Positions 26,601 to 32,043 of a stretch of 64,000 nucleotides of DNA are shown in pieces (within the stretch, counting starts at the first letter, position 1; each line of letters starts with the position of its first letter). The stretch comes from Mactromeris polynyma. Its lineage: Eukaryota > Mollusca > Bivalvia > Venerida > Mactridae. The notes beneath the pieces are model-generated. The model was not told the origin of the DNA. It ran no database searches and saw nothing but the letters and a program-made list of their open reading frames with translations. Location of the stretch: positions 2,676,941 to 2,740,940 of the forward strand of contig JASFXZ010000028.1 of the NCBI GenBank assembly GCA_032209605.1. Reading direction: 5' to 3'. The position numbers were made by a program, and so were the translations under genes.

Positions 26601-29458
26601 AATACATGAGTTTTATCTTTTGTCATGTTAAAACTGCACTGACACATTGATTCATTATTATCCTCAACATTTCTGAGCTTGTCTTGTTGCTTTCAGATCG
26701 GTAGTTCATCTGGTGAATTACAACTGAACACACGTGAGTACAAGAGCTACAGTTTCACCGACAAGTCACAGCCATTGTCTCGTTGCCCCATCGGCAGTGC
26801 GTGTCAGTGCCAGGATAATCAAGGCACATTTACATTCAGCAAACAAGCAGCTCGTGGTTATGTTGTAACAGATGAGGGTCAATACATGGATCCACAGACG
26901 GGACAATTAGTAACTATTGAGGATACACCCGGAATGACCGCGCGTTTCCGTGACATCTGGGCTATTATCGTTTGCACCTTGGCTGCACTTGGAGCTTTTG
27001 CTGCTCTCTGCATGTTTGTCTACCTGCTTGTAGTGTACCCAGTACGTGGTGGTACCACAATCCTCGGTTACATGCTCTGTTTTGCCATCATTCTCATGTA
27101 CGTGCTTGTGTTTGCATTCATCGTACATGCGTCCCAGGAAGTGTGCGGCTTGCGTCGATTCTGTCTCGGATTTGTTTACTCCATTGCCTACTCTGCCCTA
27201 TTTGTTAAACTTGTTGACTGTTGGCGAACAAAAGACAAAGAAGACATTTATATGGTGAAATATAACAAGATAGGCAATCCATGGGGCTTGTTCTTCAGTG
27301 CATGCCTCATCGTGCTCGTACAGGTTATGATTAACGCAGAATGGTTGATTCTAGAGGAGCCCGACATGATGCGGGTCATATACAACAATAAATTGTGGCC
27401 ACGATGTGTTCCCGATGATTTCTATGATGAAGGCCTCATATTGTCCAATGTATTCATTATGTTCTTAATCTTCATCAGTGTCATTGTGGGACTTGGTGCA
27501 TTCGGCAACGACAAGAACCATTGGGACTGCAGGTACAGTTGTCAGTTCTTCTTACCTTCTTACTTCTTGTAAAATTTAATTAAGTTTTGTTGGCTTACTT
27601 AGCTCAGTCAGTAGAGTGCTTGACTGCTAGTCTAGAGGTTGTGAGTTTAAGCCTTGTGCAAGGCTTGTGTTCTGCCATGACAATTTGACTGAAGATAATA
27701 CAGCCAAAGTCATTTGGCCTCTACCTCTGAACTCTGATTTATGTGGAGAAGTTGTCAGTTGCCTGTGACGGAGCAGGTAAATACTGGTTGGTAACCCAAG
27801 AACACTGGTTAAGTTAATTGACTGCTGTATGTAACGGAAATATTGTTACATACAGTGAAACAGCATAAAATCTGATACAGACAAACCAAGTACTGATGCA
27901 ATGAGTTATAGTGGTAATGTCAAGGATTAGGTACAAAACAGACTGGATGTAGAAAAACTAAACATGCTTGTGATAAACTATTGCACCTGCTCCTGTACCA
28001 GTACTGAGTTATGGTGGTGTTTCACCTTCAGTATGTTCAACTTGTGATAAACTATTACACCTGCTCCTGTACCAGTACTGAGTTATGGTGGTGTTTCACC
28101 AAACCTTCAGTATGTTCAACTTGTGATAAACTATTACACCTGCTCCTGTACCAGTACTGAGTTATGGTGGTGTTTCACCAAACCTTCAGTATGTTCAACT
28201 TGTGATAAACTATTACACCTGCTCCTGTACCAGTACTGAGTTATGGTGGTGTTTCACCAAACCTTCAGTATGTTCAACTTTTTCATGATGACTGTCATTT
28301 ACCATGAATATCCAATGTGTTATATCAAATTGGTATGTTATTGTATGAAATGTTTATTGAGTATTTGATTGAATTTCCTCTCTCTCTGCATTTTGTGATA
28401 TGTTTCATAATTATTCAATAGGATTTCCTGTCCAGGTGCAATGTTGGATATGCAATTTGTGTTGTTTGATATGTTTCATGTTTATTCACTGACATTTATT
28501 TCCCAGGTGGATTATGGTATATGAATATTCAACGATATTTCTTTTCTAGGTGGATTGTGGGATGTGTTGTATTGACAATTCCAGCATGGATGGTGTGGTG
28601 CCTTGTGGCTGCGCTTGGAGAGTACAAGATGAGAGATGCTGCCGTTGCCGTGGGTTTGTTATACAATGCCACTGTCATGTTACTGTGTGGTCCAATGAGA
28701 AAGTTGTATTTATTGAACAAATACCAGGCTAGCGTAGAGGAAGAAGAAAGGAAATCTCAAATAGCATACTCCAGTCAAAAAGGTAAATAATTTGCAACCT
28801 GTGCTTACTTGAAAGGTCATGTTGAAGTGCATATTTTACATAAATCGAGCGTTTAGTGCAAAATTGCTTTCAACTGCTTCTTTGACAAAACTGTGTTACA
28901 CCAGTTCTGTACTAATCCCTCGTTAAACTGTAGGTATTGTATGCATTGTTTCAAGTTTTGGGCTAAGATCGTGCAAAAATTGATTCTTTGAGTAAAAGTA
29001 AATTATGCAAATCTCACTCATTTTAAAAAAGGTTACATTTGCTATTTATTTTATGGTTTCGTGTTAATAATAACACAACTGTTCTTCTCGTTTCAAATAT
29101 AAATAAATAATGTGACTTGTGTTTAACTCACCAGATTTCCTGTAACAAGAATTTTATGCAAAACTGTTGTAACTCAGCAATTACAATAGTTTTACCCACA
29201 TGGGAATTTAACAAGTTTCTATATCCCTTATACATATACATTGTATATATATTTATTAAGGGAGATAACCTGTGACAATCTCCTGTGGTTTCATCTCAAA
29301 CTCTCAATATGTACACTTTTTATATTTGTCTGTTTTCAGACTACAATTCAATGTATGGACGACAATACGATAATGCTCCACGTATGCAAGACAGTGATTC
29401 CATGCGAGGTAGCACAATGGGTAACGATGATGTATTTATGTATGACCCCAAGAATTAG
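2525..29458 (+). CDS. Class C GPCR with five tandem Venus flytrap modules (17 traced exons, 5'-incomplete)
   Basis: This is a plasma-membrane receptor of the metabotropic glutamate receptor class, assembled from 17 exons with consensus splice sites and compatible phases, about 2,816 residues plus stop. The order is VFT-A (residues about 1-440), linker, VFT-B (489-930), linker, VFT-C (about 980-1420), linker, VFT-D (1473-1924), linker, VFT-E (about 1960-2421), linker, seven-helix 7TM_3 (about 2508-2755), cytosolic tail. Module starts carry the family pattern of a hydrophobic strand, His, then Cys and a Glu-Ala helix (for example ALFDIHKQG, YTCG, MEAFNWAMD). Linkers have clustered cysteines (CPTDPCEPC, CPGVCMEC, CIGQCAQC) and run into YIPGD or YIAGD at the next module. 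No signal peptide or stop lies between modules, so one transcript is the simplest reading. Usual mGluRs have one VFT and about 900-1,200 residues. The start and the first strand of VFT-A were not found. Ligand and G protein are unknown. Confidence 0.85.
2660..2765. repeat. Short degenerate repeat after exon 1
   Basis: Imperfect units of caatcaattaacaatc, starting about 25 bp after the donor of exon 1. Confidence 0.7.
3154..3276 (+). CDS. Gene 1 exon 2: VFT-A, conserved Cys strand
   Basis: Reads G-MIVEDYCSNPTMAT and continues to LILG, matching the family strand that ends in an Asp/Glu-x-Cys-Ser motif. Acceptor TAACAG and donor GTAAG are consensus, phase 1 at both ends. A tandem repeat starts in the donor itself. 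Confidence 0.82.
3277..3690. repeat. 16/32-bp degenerate repeat starting at a splice donor
   Basis: Units resembling gtaaagaaatgtcaat alternate with gtaaagaactgacagt. The first unit is the splice donor itself (gtaagaaatgtcagt). Confidence 0.85.
3691..4167. other. Intron sequence without recognised content
   Basis: Nothing beyond AT-rich intron between two arrays. Confidence 0.5.
4168..4484. repeat. 31-bp array decaying to 23-bp array
   Basis: Seven units of 31 bp (tggagacatagggtgttgtg then ggtatgctagc), then about four and a half of 23 bp that have lost the gacatagg part. Clear internal-deletion derivative. Confidence 0.92.
4578..4744 (+). CDS. Gene 1 exon 3: VFT-A ligand-pocket segment
   Basis: Encodes MLGSMSSETAKEA, then LLTYTSSAPELSN and YLMRTIPPD. 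These match the mGluR segments GPGSSS, YSATSxxLSD and RxVPxD, which carry the serines, the threonine and the aspartate that bind the amino-acid ligand. Here they read S-S, T-S-S and D, so the hydroxyls and the acid are kept. Acceptor TTGTAG, donor GTAAAG, ends in phase 0. Confidence 0.87.
4813..5880. repeat. 71-bp minisatellite, 15 copies
   Basis: Unit begins ggtgccactgtgatcttgga and ends cctctacctttctgttgtt. Variants (cacactt/cagactt; ttggtgc/tttatgc) alternate along the array. Confidence 0.95.
6090..9040. repeat. 37/38-bp array passing into 44-bp array (about 58 copies)
   Basis: The first ten units (gtacaggggccgtattcata, then aactttatgcaactatat) are 37-38 bp; from about 6467 a tgtatac insertion makes 44-bp units. 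A single 38-bp unit reappears near 8228. The unit has no stop in any plus frame, giving three overlapping open frames of about 900 codons. Confidence 0.95.
9267..9418. mobile_element. Small TIR element (MITE), copy 1
   Basis: Starts CAGTAAAACCTCA and ends TGAGGTTTTACTG, inverted copies of each other; the core shares aagaccacctcaaa and caagggtcccaagggtg with the copies at 13540 and 31793. The termini resemble a pogo/Tc1-type TIR, by inference. Confidence 0.8.
9589..10121. repeat. 21-bp minisatellite running into a splice acceptor
   Basis: Unit tatatatgtgttactatttga, with variants of 19-23 bp. The last unit changes to tgttactatttcag and serves as acceptor of exon 4. Confidence 0.93.
10122..10476 (+). 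CDS. Gene 1 exon 4: VFT-A second lobe
   Basis: Encodes KWDYVVVVYTDNSYGKGAYR (the lobe-2 entry strand; Tyr matches the ligand-contacting Tyr of mGluRs), GVCLTSAI, a TTGVIYLGS strand and LQWVVTDS, whose Asp sits where mGluRs have the SDxW aspartate. The acceptor TATTTCAG is part of the 21-bp tandem repeat that fills the intron just upstream. Donor GTATGT, phase 1. Confidence 0.87.
10622..10970. repeat. 22-bp minisatellite, about 16 copies
   Basis: Unit ttttgtatcatttctccatg plus gg, with Ccgtgg and Ccatgga variants. Confidence 0.93.
11088..11629 (+). CDS. Gene 1 exon 5: end of VFT-A
   Basis: Begins G-LISVVPAGRKVIEFEDHW and covers the C-terminal VFT lobe, including NPWYRSQYMKKNACRLPG (family pattern NPWxxxxWxxxFxC), a helix VHGVFTYARALKKAH, then LCGGTPGMCASLRQL and FEVYNFNDYPYG. 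The acceptor at 11086-11087 is the second of two copies in a 22-bp tandem duplication; only this copy keeps the frame. Donor GTAAGG at 11630, phase 0. Confidence 0.87.
11630..12063. other. Intron sequence, nothing recognised
   Basis: AT-rich intron; the open frame in it has no domain signature. Confidence 0.5.
12064..12463. repeat. 17-bp minisatellite, about 23 copies
   Basis: Unit ctggtcagtaaggtctg, with cgggtcag, ccggtcag and ttagggc variants and a 20-bp form (gttgctgg). Each unit carries a GTAAGG that resembles a splice donor. Confidence 0.92.
12464..12935. other. Intron sequence, nothing recognised
   Basis: No coding or repeat structure recognised before the acceptor of exon 6. Confidence 0.5.
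12936..13104 (+). CDS. Gene 1 exon 6: linker between VFT-A and VFT-B
   Basis: Encodes a helical stretch, then a short cysteine cluster CPTDPCEPC and KYVYIPG, which runs directly into the first strand of VFT-B in the next exon. It stands where mGluRs have their nine-cysteine domain but keeps only three cysteines. Acceptor TTACAG, donor GTTGGT (weak), phase 1. Confidence 0.82.
13167..13281. mobile_element. Small TIR element, copy 2, inverted and truncated
   Basis: Starts CAGTAAAACTTCAATAAT and reads as the reverse complement of copies 1, 3 and 4 (for example ttgaataaagagcaatacag), stopping near gaaaatggacttg without the second terminus. Confidence 0.72.
13540..13713. mobile_element. Small TIR element, copy 3
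   Basis: From CAGTAACACCTCACTT to TGAGGTTTTACTG, followed by TA. Carries aagaccacctcaaa and caagtccatttcc. Opposite in orientation to copy 2, about 260 bp upstream in the same intron. Confidence 0.8.
13948..14101 (+). CDS. Gene 1 exon 7: start of VFT-B
   Basis: Encodes GDVVINAAFSIHWPGTGP, an SCGEF cysteine and MEAFIYAVNYVN, the standard first strand, His, Cys and helix of a VFT. Acceptor TTTCAG, donor GTATGA; the two leftover bases complete Ser with the next exon. Confidence 0.86.
14140..14587. other. Intron with one end of a GGATCC-type element
   Basis: ggggcggatccaggattt at about 14144 matches the ends of the elements at 37845-38307 and 57128-57246. The other end was not recognised. The rest is featureless. 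Confidence 0.5.
14588..14757. repeat. 49-bp tandem repeat, about 3.5 copies
   Basis: Unit includes caccacaatcctgcttctct and catatacctgggaccc. Confidence 0.92.
14880..15868 (+). CDS. Gene 1 exon 8: body of VFT-B
   Basis: Encodes RGVTLGALGFDDCFNP, MADLMNTMKLPMIGV, YPYFIRGHYD, RNGWRYLQSVYYDSVWG, EGICIVASYSL and NPWMQEWYENFFDC. Fold landmarks are present, but the pocket motifs are not: the GPxSS loop reads GGQNPWIP and the lobe-2 Tyr is Trp (SVWG). This module probably does not bind an amino acid in the usual way. Donor GTGAGT at 15869, phase 1. Confidence 0.87.
15925..16145 (-). repeat. tRNA-derived SINE-like copy (Ser/Leu-type head)
   Basis: On the minus strand, tggccgagtggtttaagg followed by ggttcaaatcctggtagg resembles the A and B boxes of a class II tRNA. 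It does not fold as an intact tRNA, so a SINE head is more likely. Ends are approximate. Confidence 0.5.
16461..17273. repeat. 30-bp minisatellite, 27 copies
   Basis: Unit ggtagaatttcccagtggtt plus actgttaaaa, almost uniform, with occasional gagttt in place of gaattt. Being 30 bp it keeps one frame open (GRISQWLLLK repeated) but has no flanking splice signals or codon-level variation. Confidence 0.95.
17350..17702. mobile_element. Possible hAT-like MITE remnant
   Basis: Left part gattaaccggttaactggtt and right part cgttaactggttaaccatt are inverted relative to each other, and the right end reads tagggatgtcaacatttgg on the minus strand, a terminus seen in hAT-type MITEs. Boundaries are uncertain. 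Confidence 0.4.
17721..17902 (+). CDS. Gene 1 exon 9: end of VFT-B
   Basis: Completes CGDN-YDGVCGNFLNARNK and continues VLMEKILTQT to PIKYYNYNG, the last helix and strand of the module. Acceptor TTGTAG, donor GTAAGT, ends in phase 0. Confidence 0.84.
17903..18624. other. Intron sequence, nothing recognised
   Basis: AT-rich, no coding signature and no repeat structure seen. Confidence 0.5.
18625..19798 (+). CDS. Gene 1 exon 10: B-C linker and most of VFT-C
   Basis: Starts with VGQYKPAEDLLYLE, the three-cysteine linker CPGVCMEC, then YIPGDIIIPGIFDVHYQG, YSCSN and YTEAFRYALQQIN. Later landmarks are GGLGFDGC, FGVPTVTPGATSPILDD, NFFRTIPSD, LGFSYIITL and NPWFREYYQDVMKC. Unlike B, no intron separates this linker from its module. 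The lobe-2 Tyr motif reads NAPEEGS and the distal Asp reads MTNQPW, so the pocket is altered. Donor GTAAGC at 19799 is repeated four times downstream. Confidence 0.88.
19772..19895. repeat. 31-bp repeat made from an exon end plus its splice donor (4 copies)
   Basis: Unit gctatgatgccactttcaca, ccattag, gtaa. Copy 1 is coding exon 10 plus its donor; copies 2-4 are intronic. Only the first donor keeps the frame, as read-through hits TGA at once (LGKL then stop). Confidence 0.95.
20190..20292. mobile_element. Remnant related to the 53825-55006 element
   Basis: tttcattgtattgactggcg, then cccatctt, parallels tttcattgtcttgactggcg, then gccatctt, near the right end of the later element, including the following Ala/Thr-rich region and ttgtgg. 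No terminus is left. Confidence 0.5.
20365..20648 (+). CDS. Gene 1 exon 11: C-terminal part of VFT-C
   Basis: Starts D-TTRIAQDIRVVPT, then MNAVYAIAEGIHRTLEQKCG and GVCASF, the conserved final helix and cysteine pair of a VFT lobe. Acceptor TTTCAG, donor GTGAGT, phase 0 at the 3' end. Confidence 0.86.
20649..21065. other. Intron sequence, nothing recognised
   Basis: Short AT-rich intron. Confidence 0.5.
21066..21234 (+). CDS. Gene 1 exon 12: linker between VFT-C and VFT-D
   Basis: Encodes EGTYDREGNFNILYEN, the cysteine cluster CIGQCAQC and EEFMYIAGDLHIG, continuing straight into ALFDIH of the next exon. Acceptor TCCAG, donor GTAGGT, phase 1. The same length (169 bp) and phase as exon 6 suggest these two linker exons are duplicates of one ancestor. 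Confidence 0.85.
21533..22574. mobile_element. 1.04-kb element with perfect 16-bp inverted ends
   Basis: ATTTATCCTGTCACTT at the left and its exact reverse complement AAGTGACAGGATAAAT at the right. No transposase is recognisable inside, and the one minus-strand open frame (113 codons) matches nothing I know. Probably a non-autonomous DNA element. Its right end overlaps the palindrome that follows. Confidence 0.6.
22570..22724. repeat. 155-bp near-perfect palindrome
   Basis: Centre gggtgagccgaaggctcaccc at 22636-22656. Outer arms taggttagtgacgtggaatg and cattccacgtcactaaccta are exact inverted copies. It could form a long hairpin in the intron RNA about 80 bp before exon 13. Confidence 0.9.
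22803..24157 (+). CDS. Gene 1 exon 13: VFT-D, whole module in one exon
   Basis: Encodes ALFDIHKQGSTPYTCG, MEAFNWAMDYVN, LGSLIFDTCSSP, IGPMTSEASIRVADVL, MSYGASSLELRD, IRTVPADDKQARAL, RFNNIQLISQF, NEICIAAEF, FIGTDKWGF and NPWFLEYYEHVYNC. The GPxxS loop, A-S-S, Asp and the distal Asp are present, but the lobe-2 Tyr reads Phe (GEFGRDEF). Acceptor TTGCAG, donor GTAAGC, ends phase 0 after a Gly/Tyr-rich stretch (GGYAGGYVGGYYW). Confidence 0.9.
24158..24714. other. Intron sequence, nothing recognised
   Basis: AT-rich, no element or domain seen. Confidence 0.5.
24715..26205 (+). CDS. Gene 1 exon 14: D-E linker and VFT-E (membrane-proximal)
   Basis: Encodes IGSYNDTHYLKMDARYY, the cysteine run CTVDTCKCN, VFVSDIHKAN, a GCGPID cysteine and MAFLYAIESVN, then LGGVALDTCSQP, FSMSATSVELND, FLRTVPPDNVQA, GWNYVSVVYADNTYGRSA and IWIGSDTW. 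The S-A-T, Asp, Tyr and SDTW residues match the mGluR amino-acid pocket closely, the best of the five modules. Acceptor TTTCAG, donor GTGAGT, phase 0. Confidence 0.9.
26206..26696. other. Intron sequence, nothing recognised
   Basis: Contains two related short motifs (attgacgcctctaccgt and tttaacgcctctgactt) near 26278-26330 that may belong to a dispersed repeat; otherwise featureless. Confidence 0.45.
26697..27532 (+). CDS. Gene 1 exon 15: linker and TM1-TM5 of 7TM_3
   Basis: Encodes a linker with CPIGSACQC, then a helix-rich domain: WAIIVCTLAALGAFAALC (TM1), YMLCFAIILMYVLVFAFIV (TM2), VCGLRRFCLGFVYS and SALFVKL (TM3, the class C Cys-x-x-Arg-Arg motif), LIVLVQVMINAEWLI (TM4), an extracellular Cys (RCVPD) able to pair with the TM3 Cys, and LSNVFIMFLIFISVIV (TM5). 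Donor GTACAG is weak; two leftover bases make Arg with the next exon. Confidence 0.9.
27592..27810 (+). repeat. tRNA-derived SINE, copy 1
   Basis: A-box-like tagctcagtcagtagagtgc and B-box-like ggttgtgagtttaagcc about 30 bp later, then a tail shared with the copy at 51593 (tgactgaagataatacagcc). The head is too diverged for a working tRNA. Confidence 0.7.
27967..28280. repeat. 79-bp tandem repeat, 4 copies
   Basis: Unit begins cttgtgataaactattacac and ends accttcagtatgttcaa; the first copy is 74 bp because it lacks caaac. Confidence 0.93.
28550..28782 (+). CDS. Gene 1 exon 16: TM6-TM7 and start of tail
   Basis: Encodes R-WIVGCVVLTIPAWMVWC (TM6), MRDAAVAVGLLYNATVMLLC (TM7) and GPMRKLYLL, where mGluRs have a Phe-x-Pro-Lys-Val-Tyr motif, then a charged tail with EEEERK. 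Acceptor TTCTAG; a second plausible acceptor lies at 28504-28506. Reading past the donor GTAAAT would end the protein at TAA 28788-28790. Confidence 0.87.
28783..29339. other. Last intron of gene 1 with half of a foldback repeat
   Basis: At 29259-29288, aagggagataacctgtgaca, then atctcctgtgg matches one arm of the foldback family at 48013 and 40300. It lies about 50 bp before the acceptor of exon 17. Confidence 0.5.
29340..29458 (+). CDS. Gene 1 exon 17: cytosolic tail and stop
   Basis: Encodes D-YNSMYGRQYDNAPRMQDSDS and MGNDDVFMYDPKN, then TAG at 29456-29458. Tyr, Ser and Asn rich, no recognised motif. Acceptor TTTCAG fits the phase of exon 16. Confidence 0.8.
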
Positions 29459-29639
29459 TCCCCTTGTATGATTGGTTAGATTGCAGAAGGTATGTATACA
29501 TAATCTGCAACATGACTTCAGGGCCTTGTGTCCTTAAAAAAATATCTCAAAACAATTTCGAACTTTTCAAGTATTGATATTTCTTGTCATACAGTGAAGA
29601 ATTAGTGATTGTTATTGATATTAATAGTAAGATTTAATA

Positions 29640-30063
29640 TTCATACACATTTGATATTGTTCAAACTGAAGGAAAGTGACATAGATGACAATGTCCCTGT
29701 GTAGAATATTCATACACATTTGATATTGTTCAAACTGAAGGAAAGTGACATAGATGACAATGTCCCTGTGTAGAATATTCATACACATTTGATATTGTTC
29801 AAACTGATTAAGGAAAGTGACATAGATGACAATGTCCCTGTGTAGAATATTCATACACATTTGATATTGTTCAAACTGATTAAGGAAAGTGACATAGATG
29901 ACAATGTCCCTGTGTAGAATATTCATACACATTTGATATTGTTCAAACTGATTAAGGAAAGTGACATAGATGACAATGTCCCTGTGTAGAATATTCATAC
30001 ACATTTGATATTGTTCAAACTGATTAAGGAAAGTGACATAGATGACAATGTCCCTGTGTAGAA
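29640..30063. repeat. 69/72-bp tandem repeat in the 3' UTR, 6 copies
   Basis: Unit begins tcatacacatttgatattgt and ends ccctgtgtagaata. The 72-bp form has an extra tta (actgattaagg). Confidence 0.92.
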
Positions 30064-31681
30064 TATAGAAACACTTTTTTTCAGTTATTCTTCTATTCGG
30101 TTAATCTTGGTGAATATTGGACAGAAAAATGGTTACTCAAATTCAAGGATTCCTTAATTCTTTAATTAATGTACCTTAATTATTCATTTACTATTGTTGG
30201 TTGTGTCTATAAATACTGTTTTCGGTATGCTCTGTTTATTACGGAACAGAACTGAACATTTATTTTGTCATGTTTAATGTGCATGTTCATCATTTACATA
30301 TAAATACACAATATAAACACACATATATTGTAATTATATATAAACATACATTTTAAGTCAAAATAGATCAATAATACATAAAAATACACAATAATTACTG
30401 TTTGTTATGCAACTTTTACTTGGTGTGCAGTAATTTTGCTGTACTAGCATATTGTTGTTTGTTTTGCTTTCATGAAATGAGTCAATGGGAAGATATTTAT
30501 CTTCTATAAATTTTGTTATTTCAGATATGTTTGTATATTGTAATGAAGATTAGGTGTGAAAGATGGATTCTCATATTTTGTGTTGCTAGTGCAACAACAA
30601 AATCAGTACCTGTTACAATTCTCAGAGATCGTTGGTGTAAAATAAACGCTTTCCTTGTAGTTACTTCACATACTAGTTGTAGATTTTTTAAGATTCTGCT
30701 GAAATTTGGTACAAATTCGGGTATTCATGTTTTCATCCAATTTGGATAATAATTCTCTTGTTTCTATAGTAACTTCCATTTGTATGTCCTTAGTTATTAT
30801 TGTTATTGCATTTAAATCAAATGTGATTACTGAAAAAGTGAAAATGTAGCTACCTGAATTTGTAGCTAGTTTTGCATGTTATTAAAGAAATACATGTTAG
30901 GGTATTTCAAACAGTCGCTATGACTACTCTATACTAGGTAGAATTTATAAAGATTGATGTAAATCCCTCTGATGAAATTCTATTGGATATAAATTTGTTA
31001 ATTTCTTTTTTAGTTTAATATCTCACTTAGTGTGTATGCATGAATGGTTTGTTAGTGTCCTGTCACCATGTGGGGGGCATAGGTATCCATTATGCTTTGA
31101 CATTTCAACATTCTAGATATTGGTCTGTTTGAAATCTTGTGAACCAATCAAATTCCTTACTCAGTGTTCTCCTAAATTTGCAGTTGATTAATGTTGTCTA
31201 TTATAAATTATGTTTTTTATTGTTGTTACTTATATTTGGGAGAAAATTTCAGTATATTAATACATTCAAATGTTAATGATGTGAAACATATCTACTTTCT
31301 AGAGTCTTGTGACTTGATTGACTCATTTTTGTTCTTCTTCATTATACACTGAGGTTTTTATGTGAATTTTTTTCTCAATTTATAAACAACTACTTTGTGT
31401 GGACTGTAGTGTTCACAATATATAGAATGGAACATTATGGCCTTGTCTATTGTGTTAGTTTATTCAATGTATGTGATAGTATGAGGATATAAGTGTTTAT
31501 TTTTGTGTTATATTTGTACATAGAGACAAATTCAGATTTTGACATTAAGTAGTAAAGATGCTATTTGTAGCGTTCTATGTTCAAATATTTGTATATTTAC
31601 TTTCATTTGTTTAAGACTTACATGCAAACATACCTTTTTCCTGTAAAGTGCTTGATATTTTTATACATAAAATGATAAAAC

Positions 31682-31687
31682 AATAAA
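31682..31687 (+). terminator. Candidate poly(A) signal, gene 1
   Basis: AATAAA in an AT-rich stretch, 2.2 kb after the stop; one of two candidates (the other is 30641-30646). Confidence 0.45.
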
Positions 31688-31792
31688 ATGTATATTTATA
31701 CCATACTGGTTGTTTTTATTCTCTGAAATCATGGTTATACAGTAAAATTTGAAACTACTCAGATAAATTCTTTAGCGATATCAAGATAACTA

Positions 31793-31955
31793 CATTAAAA
31801 CCTCCCGTAAAGACCACCTCAAAATTCAGACCACTATTTTAGGTCAATTTTTACTGTTTTGCTCTTTATTCAACCTCAATATAAAGACCACTTCAATAAG
31901 AAGACCAGTTAAGAAAAAGGGTCCCAAGGGTGGTCTCATTATTGAGGTTTTACTG
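31793..31955. mobile_element. Small TIR element, copy 4, with TA duplication
   Basis: CATTAAAACCTCCCG to TTGAGGTTTTACTG flanked on both sides by TA, the target duplication expected of Tc1/mariner or pogo-type elements. Core shared with copies 1 and 3. Confidence 0.82.
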
Positions 31956-32043
31956 TACATTGATTTGGAAACAATATTAACTAGACAATTAAATTCTTTA
32001 CTAATTTCTTCCTAGAGGGACAATAATAAATCTTGATAAAATA

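Larger units (their letters stand above)
29459..31705 (+). other. Probable 3' UTR of gene 1
   Basis: No coding signal is seen after the stop. The stretch is AT-rich and holds a 69/72-bp repeat (29640-30063). Polyadenylation-type AATAAA hexamers lie at 30641-30646 and 31682-31687; the second sits about 90 bp before a TIR element. Which is used cannot be told from sequence. Confidence 0.5.

Noticed and set aside
27598..27660. Functional tRNA gene
   Set aside because: A and B boxes only; the arms do not pair and a shared SINE tail follows.
28782..28790. TAA at 28788 as the normal end of gene 1
   Set aside because: A donor GTAAAT precedes it, and a downstream exon in the right phase ends at 29458. 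Intron retention remains possible.
30513..30749. 78-codon frame after gene 1
   Set aside because: In the 3' UTR, no domain, no start context worth citing.
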